A program made the position numbers and the translations under genes. The notes under the pieces were generated by a model, which saw nothing but the letters and a program-made list of their open reading frames with translations, did no database searches and was not told the DNA's origin. Positions 59,016-64,000 of a DNA stretch of 64,000 bases are shown here, in pieces; positions within the stretch are counted from its first letter, which is position 1; each line of letters starts with the position of its first letter. Source of the stretch: Pontiella desulfatans. Its GTDB lineage: Bacteria > Verrucomicrobiota > Kiritimatiellia > Kiritimatiellales > Pontiellaceae. The stretch spans positions 62,001 to 126,000 of the forward strand of contig NZ_CAAHFG010000002.1 of NCBI RefSeq assembly GCF_900890425.1, read 5' to 3'.

Positions 59016-61850
59016 CTATCTCAGGCTACTTCTTCGACCAGGGGGGCCGCGCGTTTTCTTTCTTTTCCCGGGAACCTTTTCCTCGGTCTCTTGCTTGGTT
59101 TTCCTGGCCCCTCCCCATACATTGGTGGCGCCGCCGGCCACGGAGTCGAGCGTATTCATTCCCAGGGAACCAATCCCTTTGAGGGCGTCCCCGGCAAAGC
59201 CGGTTGTGTTGCCCACGGCGTTGATCATTTCTTCATAGAAGGAGTCGAAGATTTGGGTCGAAGCTTCCGTTGCGCTCGCGCCACCTTTTTCTTTCCCGAT
59301 GTCTTTCAGTTCAGGGATCGGTACGGGCACCGGAATGGCGGGTAGGGCGGACAGTTTGGCGTATACAATGCAACCGTCGATCACCACGCGCTCAATGATG
59401 ACTTTCTGTTCTTTGTCCTCCGTCTCTTCGCCGGAGGCTTCTTCAATGGCTTCGACCACGGTGTCGGCCCCCTGGTCTTTCATGTATTCGCCGCGGCGCA
59501 TGGTTGCCTGCTCGATCTCTTCCTTGAGCGTTTTGACGTTGTCCTTGAGGATATGCCGTTCATAGCGCACCCGCGGTTTGGTCAGGAGGATGTCCTCGAT
59601 CAGCAGTATGTCGGATTGGATGGTGTCGGGATCCATGTCGATTCGGAACGTTTCCAGCTGAAGCAGGTTGCGGCGCGAAAAGTCGGGAGGGTTGGATACG
59701 CGAAGCCCGTCGATGTATAGCACGCCTTTAAGCGGCTCGAGCGAGAGGTGGTTGAACGCGACCAGGGTCATGGGGGCGTCCGGATCGGCTTCCGCTTCTT
59801 CGGTGTCTTTGCCGGATAGCGGATTGAACTTGCCTAGGGAAACCTTGTCCATTGGGTTGAACTTGCCCAGGGAAACCTTGTCCATTGGGTTAAGCTTGCC
59901 CAGAGCCATGCCGAACCGCGCTTCGTCCGCAGTGTTCGTTCCGGGGGGGAATTTCAGGTTGACGGCCAGGTTGGTAATAATGAGCTGATGGAGCACAACC
60001 GGTTGTTCTGCGAGCGGGATGGGATCGGGCTTTTGTTCGGTTGCAGCGGTTTGGGCTGGGGGGGCTTCAGCCGCCGCAGTTGCACGTTCATCGGTTTCCG
60101 GCACAAATTGCATGAGTTGTGTTTGGAGCATGGCCACGTTGCCGCTCTCCTCGGTCTGCTCGAGGTTGACCGTTGGGGTGTCAATGAGAATGAGGTCGAT
60201 TACCGTTTGGTCGGTAAACAACGACGCGGGGTCAATCTGGATATCGATGTTGGCCAGGTGAACCAAGTTGGTGGCCAGGAAGCCCGGTACGTTGGGCACC
60301 GTGATTCCCTTGAACTGCACGTTCCCCTCGACGAGTTTAACCGAGATGGCTCCGATCCCGGCGAGCATGTGCGGTTCATCGGGAATGTTGTTGGTCGGGG
60401 TGGTGTCGAGGAGTTTTACCTGGATGTCGTCGATCAGCAGGTTATGCAGCTCGATGGGGGCCGGGGCATCGGCACTTGCAGGTTCTTCCTTGACGGGTTC
60501 CGGTTCTGTTTCCGGTGCGGGCTGGGGAAGCTCGGGGACGGGGTAGGTTGGAAGCCGCTCGATGAAGCCATTGGCAATTTTCATGAATTCACCGACCGTG
60601 TTGGCTTCCTTGTTCAGTTCGAGGAATGCATATGGCTTGACCACTTGTAGATCTTCAATCACCAGTGTGTCGGCCTTGAGCGATTCCGGTGCCAGCTTGA
60701 CCTTGATGCCCTCCAGTGAAAACACGTTAGGGGTTGCCAGGCGTTTCGGGTTGGTGAAAAAGAGGTTGTCCAGGCTGATGGTGCCCTCTTCCAGGGCAAC
60801 TGCCAGTTGCTCCAGCCCCAGGTGCACGCTCAACTGAGGATCGCCGATGTTGACCACGTGGACCTGCACGTCGTCGATCGTTATCGATTCGAGAATGACT
60901 TCCGGCGGCGGGGGAGGTGGTTCTGTTGGCTCCGCTTTTGCGGCTGCGATCCCGTTGGTTGCCGAGGTCTTCGGTGCGTTGGTCGGAATTTTGGCAACCA
61001 AGCCCGAGGCGATCTTCAGGAATTCGTTCAGGGTGTCGGTCTCGGGATTATGTTCCACAAACGCATGCGGCTTGCTGATGTTGACGGCATGGATGGTGAT
61101 ATTGCTGGAATAGACGGAGCCTGGTTCGAGCAGGATTTCAAGTTGTTCGAGGGAGAGCAGGTTGGGCGTTTCAAGACGACCGGGGTTGCTGACGAAAAAG
61201 TTGCCGAGCTGTACCGTGCCATTGGTCATGCTCACCGAAAGCTGTTCGAAGCCCATGCTGAGGTCGAGCTCTTCATCGTCTGTGTTGGCCAGATGGAACT
61301 GCACATCGTTGATGACGAGCGATTCGACCACGACGATCCTGGGTTCTTCCCCCTTGTTCTTCTGGGCCTTCTTCTCGGCTTTTCTCTTTGCTTTCGCCTC
61401 TTTTTTCGGATCCGGCGGAGGAGGTGGTGCGGCAGGGTCGTAACCGACGAATTCCTGGATGCTTAGAATGAACTCTTGAATGTTGTCCGAGGCGGAGCTT
61501 TGTTCATAGATGAAGTGGGGGCTGTTGATCTGCACCCGGTGCACCACCACCGTTTCGGTGAAAATGGAGCCCATGTCGATGGCGATGTCCAGGCTGGCCA
61601 GCGATACCGCGTTCGACTGGCCGAAATCTTCCGGGTTGGCGATCGTGAACCCCGCGAGGTGGATCGTGCCCTTGCGCGGATTAATGGAAAGCTTTTCGAG
61701 GCGGACATCGGTTCCCAGCGCCGTCGGTCCGATCTTTTGCACCACCAGCTTGAGGGTCGGCCCCAGCCAGAAGAGCAGTACGAGGACTATGGCCAGCAGC
61801 ACTGCTCCGAGCGCACCCAGGAAAATCTTGATCGCCTTCTTCACTTTCAT
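59016..61850 (-). CDS. AsmA-like membrane-anchored protein with internal repeats
   Basis: 944 residues. One N-terminal membrane anchor (IFLGALGAVLLAIVLVLLFW, residues 9-28) followed by an AsmA/DUF748-type periplasmic part (PTALGTDVRLEKLSINPRKG; IHLAGFTIANPEDF). A unit of about 150 residues recurs three to four times, each with VINDVQFHL/IDDVQVHV, LEQLxVxxxxGTxxLxNxFxxNPxRLxTPNLxSL and EFLKIASG. Units are joined by Pro/Glu/Ala or Lys-rich linkers. It probably bridges the envelope as a lipid-transport or barrier protein. A near-perfect 11-residue repeat (LGKFNPMDKVS) is present near residue 655. Confidence 0.85.
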   Translation of the reverse strand: MKVKKAIKIFLGALGAVLLAIVLVLLFWLGPTLKLVVQKIGPTALGTDVRLEKLSINPRKGTIHLAGFTIANPEDFGQSNAVSLASLDIAIDMGSIFTETVVVHRVQINSPHFIYEQSSASDNIQEFILSIQEFVGYDPAAPPPPPDPKKEAKAKRKAEKKAQKNKGEEPRIVVVESLVINDVQFHLANTDDEELDLSMGFEQLSVSMTNGTVQLGNFFVSNPGRLETPNLLSLEQLEILLEPGSVYSSNITIHAVNISKPHAFVEHNPETDTLNEFLKIASGLVAKIPTNAPKTSATNGIAAAKAEPTEPPPPPPEVILESITIDDVQVHVVNIGDPQLSVHLGLEQLAVALEEGTISLDNLFFTNPKRLATPNVFSLEGIKVKLAPESLKADTLVIEDLQVVKPYAFLELNKEANTVGEFMKIANGFIERLPTYPVPELPQPAPETEPEPVKEEPASADAPAPIELHNLLIDDIQVKLLDTTPTNNIPDEPHMLAGIGAISVKLVEGNVQFKGITVPNVPGFLATNLVHLANIDIQIDPASLFTDQTVIDLILIDTPTVNLEQTEESGNVAMLQTQLMQFVPETDERATAAAEAPPAQTAATEQKPDPIPLAEQPVVLHQLIITNLAVNLKFPPGTNTADEARFGMALGKLNPMDKVSLGKFNPMDKVSLGKFNPLSGKDTEEAEADPDAPMTLVAFNHLSLEPLKGVLYIDGLRVSNPPDFSRRNLLQLETFRIDMDPDTIQSDILLIEDILLTKPRVRYERHILKDNVKTLKEEIEQATMRRGEYMKDQGADTVVEAIEEASGEETEDKEQKVIIERVVIDGCIVYAKLSALPAIPVPVPIPELKDIGKEKGGASATEASTQIFDSFYEEMINAVGNTTGFAGDALKGIGSLGMNTLDSVAGGATNVWGGARKTKQETEEKVPGKRKKTRGPPGRRSSLR
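59830..59912. repeat. 33-bp tandem repeat inside the AsmA-like gene
   Basis: Encodes LGKLNPMDKVS then LGKFNPMDKVS then a partial third unit LGKFNPLSGKD. The nearly identical DNA units point to a recent in-frame duplication by slippage. Confidence 0.85.
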
Positions 61851-62115
61851 GCCACTCCATCCCTTTCAATCCTATCCAGACTGGAAACCATACCGCCTCA
61901 ATCCTGTGTTTGAAAGTCGAACCCACCGAAAACCTGCAATTCCAATAACAAATGGGGCGTGGGATTGGGTGGAGACGACACGCGGCTCGTTCGGGGCCAT
62001 CGACGACCATTTGCGGTTCATCCCAGCCTGTATCAGGCGGTGTAATTTTTTGAACTTTCCCGCTTGCACCCCCATCCCGGCATAGGTATGTTCCACCACC
62101 TTATTTCACAGTAAC

Positions 62116-62204
62116 GCTCGGGTGGTGAAATTGGTAGACACGCAAGGTTGAGGGCCTTGTGGGAGTTAAATCCCGTGTGGGTTCGAATCCCACCCCGAGC
62201 ACCA
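62116..62204 (+). tRNA. tRNA-Leu (anticodon GAG)
   Basis: Acceptor stem GCTCGGG/CCCGAGC with encoded CCA. The anticodon stem CAAGG/CCTTG holds the loop TTGAGGG, so the anticodon is GAG. The long variable arm (GGGAGTTAAATCCC region) is typical of leucine tRNA, and the T-loop GGGTTCGAATCCC is canonical. A tyrosine integrase gene follows 106 bases downstream, so the tRNA 3' end is the likely attachment site of an integrated element. Confidence 0.97.
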
Positions 62205-62309
62205 TTTTTATGCCGTTTTTCTTTTGGAAAGCGGCTTTTTTTGTGTTTTGGGGTGTCTACGTTTTGCCTACGCTTGACATTTCCCGATATAGCCGATATA
62301 TAAGGATTC

Positions 62310-63383
62310 ATGGCTATTTATAAACGTGGTGATAAATATTGGATCTCAATCTACCGGGGCGCTGGGAAGCCGCGGAAGTACCTGCCGGCTGGCACCGATT
62401 GCCGTGAAACTGCACTGGCGATGGAAGCCATGATTAAAACCGCCATGAACGGCAATATGGCGAGGGATCGGCTGTATGAAGCCATTGACTCGCTTATGGG
62501 CTGGAACCAGGTTCCCGGCGTTATTGTGGGCGATCTATGGGCCACCTATTTGAAGACAAAGCCAACAGTCGGGCCGCACACGATGCGGCAGCGTGAAAGC
62601 CTGTGCCGGAAGCTTTCGGATTGGCTGACCGGAAAGTATCCGGCAACCAAGGAGCTTCATCAGATTACGCCGCAACAGGCGTTTGAATTTTCGGATTGGT
62701 TGCTGGAGGAAAAGGGCGGCAAGGGCAAGACGCACAACAACCGGATCGGTAATCTCAAAACGGTATTCAAGGCGATCCAGGTGCGGGCGAATATCAATGA
62801 AAATCCATTCGGGTTGCATGGCAAGATGAGCGAGAGTGACAGCGTCCACGGCAGGCCGTTCACCGATGCGGAGCAGGCGGCAATCTTTGCGCGGTGTTGC
62901 GAGGTTGGAAAGGATTGGTTGGCGATCTGTACCGTGTCGAAGTATTCGGGCGCCCGGTTGAAAGACCTTGCCCAGCTAAAATGGGATCAGGTCACACAGA
63001 AGCATATCGACATCACGCCGGCCAAAACGAAAAAGCATGGAATCCGTGCACTAATCCCGATCCATGTCAATGTGTCGAAGGAGCTTAACATGCTGGATCG
63101 GTCGGGGGAATATGTTTTCCCGACGTTGGCGGCGCGCTACCTGGAGAACGATCGATCGGAAAGCGGCTTTATGGAAGACATCATGAACCCCATCGATATT
63201 GATCGGGAAGGCGCACACATCACGTTTCATTGCTGGCGGCATACCTTCCGCACCATGATGGCCGCAGCGAAGGTGCCGGCGGATGTTGCCATGAAGATTG
63301 CCGGCTGGACGAATGAGGAAACCGCCGAGCTCTACAACCATGATTTCAGCCAGATGCAGGAAGCGATTGACGCGCTGGAATAA
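62310..63383 (+). CDS. Tyrosine-type site-specific integrase
   Basis: 357 residues. N-terminal AP2-like DNA-binding part (MAIYKRGDKYWISIYRGAGK), a core-binding SAM-like domain (about 75-165) and the catalytic domain with the first Arg in YSGARLKDLAQLKWDQV, Lys in TPAKTKKHGIR, HCWRHTFR (His and second Arg), GWTNEETAELY (Trp and the nucleophile Tyr). Phage or island integrase type, not an integron IntI. Placed next to tRNA-Leu and followed by phage-like genes on the other strand. Confidence 0.95.
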   Translation: MAIYKRGDKYWISIYRGAGKPRKYLPAGTDCRETALAMEAMIKTAMNGNMARDRLYEAIDSLMGWNQVPGVIVGDLWATYLKTKPTVGPHTMRQRESLCRKLSDWLTGKYPATKELHQITPQQAFEFSDWLLEEKGGKGKTHNNRIGNLKTVFKAIQVRANINENPFGLHGKMSESDSVHGRPFTDAEQAAIFARCCEVGKDWLAICTVSKYSGARLKDLAQLKWDQVTQKHIDITPAKTKKHGIRALIPIHVNVSKELNMLDRSGEYVFPTLAARYLENDRSESGFMEDIMNPIDIDREGAHITFHCWRHTFRTMMAAAKVPADVAMKIAGWTNEETAELYNHDFSQMQEAIDALE

Positions 63384-63407
63384 AACGGGAACCCGCAGGG
63401 AATGCCC

Positions 63408-63833
63408 CTACCGCGCTGGCTTCGCCGCGCCCGTGCCAAAAAGGAAGCCGACCACCACGTTTATCGTGTAGCCGAACCATTGCGGCAACACAAAGCCTTC
63501 GGCGGTGATTACCTCGGATTCCTTGCCCCACTTGATCAAACCCCAGAGGAGCGATTTTTGTGGGACATGTTCAACGATTGAAACCGGGATTTCGGAAAAG
63601 AACGCCACCAGCAAAAGACCACCGAAGCCAATCGTAAGAATCATAACGGCGGCGAACTTGCGTATCCAAGGGCTCGACCGCTTCGCCGCCGCATCGGCCA
63701 ACCCGGAGGCATGGCTATTGGCCTTCATGGCCTGCTCGGCAAGCTTGAACGTGTTGGCTTGCTGGTTTGCCTGACCCTTCATCAGGAAACCGATAATGCC
63801 GGAGCCGACGCCCGCAATGAGTTCCCACGGCAT
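63408..63833 (-). CDS. Putative phage holin-like membrane protein
   Basis: 141 residues from the ATG at 63833 (MPWELIAGVGSGIIGFLMKG); a GTG at 63836 would add one residue. A glycine-rich N-terminal helix, a polar stretch with an amphipathic helix (NQQANTFKLAEQAMKANSHA), then two membrane helices (FAAVMILTIGFGGLLLVAFF and GYTINVVVGFLFGTGAA). This layout fits holins of the 3TM type found in phage lysis modules. The start overlaps the stop of the gene upstream by 3 bases (TGATG), so the two are coupled. Confidence 0.65.
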   Translation of the reverse strand: MPWELIAGVGSGIIGFLMKGQANQQANTFKLAEQAMKANSHASGLADAAAKRSSPWIRKFAAVMILTIGFGGLLLVAFFSEIPVSIVEHVPQKSLLWGLIKWGKESEVITAEGFVLPQWFGYTINVVVGFLFGTGAAKPAR

Positions 63834-64000
63834 CACGCGCCGCCTTTATCGATTTTCTGCCGAATGGTGTCGAGCGCCTGCTTTCCGGTGACCAGCACGG
63901 TTACCGTGATCAGGCTACCTAGAAAGGTCTTGGCTTCGAACACCTCGGAACCGGCTTTGAACATGATGGCCAGATCCAGCCCGAACGCCATGCCAACCAC
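63833..64000 (-). CDS. Partial phage-region membrane protein
   Basis: The last 55 codons of a gene that begins beyond the window edge. The visible part has two hydrophobic stretches (VVGMAFGLDLAIMF and TFLGSLITVTVLVTG) and ends TIRQKIDKGGA before a TGA that overlaps the next start. Probably a second small membrane protein of the same lysis or structural module. Confidence 0.6.
   Translation of the reverse strand: MVGMAFGLDLAIMFKAGSEVFEAKTFLGSLITVTVLVTGKQALDTIRQKIDKGGA

Noticed and set aside
62310-63383. Integrase as the missing integron integrase
   Set aside because: It is a phage-type tyrosine recombinase beside a tRNA, 56 kb from the cassette array, and I see no IntI-specific insertion between its catalytic motifs.

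Overview
This 64 kb window looks like chromosome of a Gram-negative, free-living bacterium. The genes are moderately GC-rich and many short intergenic hairpin repeats separate them. A PVC-superphylum organism such as a member of Kiritimatiellota would fit the overall gene style, but that is an impression and was not tested. Protein export through two membranes is implied by a signal-peptide porin, lipoproteins with clear lipoboxes and an AsmA-like protein.

Layout. 1-2390 is the 3' part of rpoC with a strong terminator. 2446-3270 is repeat-rich and non-coding. 3273-6288 is a low-GC array of small lipoprotein genes separated by attC-like recombination sites; it has the architecture of an integron cassette array and carries group II intron debris and broken lipoprotein copies. 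6712-9304 encodes a DUF1080 protein and a phospholipase D lipoprotein. 9317-12257 is a Cache/AlbA_2 sensor gene split by a complete IS3-family element (10801-12181) with a 3-bp target duplication. 12334-18719 holds a TatD nuclease, a patatin lipoprotein, two small coiled-coil genes, an LRV-repeat protein and a soluble FtsK-type translocase. 18883-25086 holds a BAX-inhibitor protein, a porin, an acetate-type symporter with its DUF485 partner, an FKBP and two unknown membrane proteins. 25266-26940 is an amber-inactivated AAA ATPase gene bracketed by two palindromic repeats. 27007-41877 is mostly housekeeping: pgm, PpiC, ruvB, ruvA, typA, an RRM protein, TldD/PmbA, YceI and apt.

Polyamine and sulfur amino acid metabolism come next. 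A translationally coupled operon (carboxynorspermidine synthase, FAD-dependent dehydrogenase, nspC, speB) together with speA gives a full arginine-agmatine-putrescine-carboxyspermidine-spermidine route. Two tandem Cys/Met-type PLP enzymes lie between them. Then follow a DUF2760/Hsp70/Hsp70 cluster, an archaeal-type phosphoglycerate mutase, a DEAD-box helicase, an AsmA-like protein, tRNA-Leu(GAG), and a tyrosine integrase with holin-like genes that start a prophage or island at the tRNA.

The most unusual signal is a pair of matching elements at 31942-32842 (between ruvA and typA) and 44724-45625 (between polyamine and methionine genes). Each is one PaaX-like gene (winged helix, Cas2-like centre, PaaX C-terminus) bracketed by two direct copies of a 42-nt palindrome. 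All four palindromes share one plan: an 11-bp arm, a 3-nt internal loop, a 14-nt core around ACGGCCGT, a 3-nt loop and an 11-bp arm. The outer arms are private to each element and the core is shared. In both elements the gene's stop codon lies inside the downstream palindrome. This looks like a compact, possibly mobile or self-regulating hairpin-gene-hairpin module that I do not recognise as a described system.
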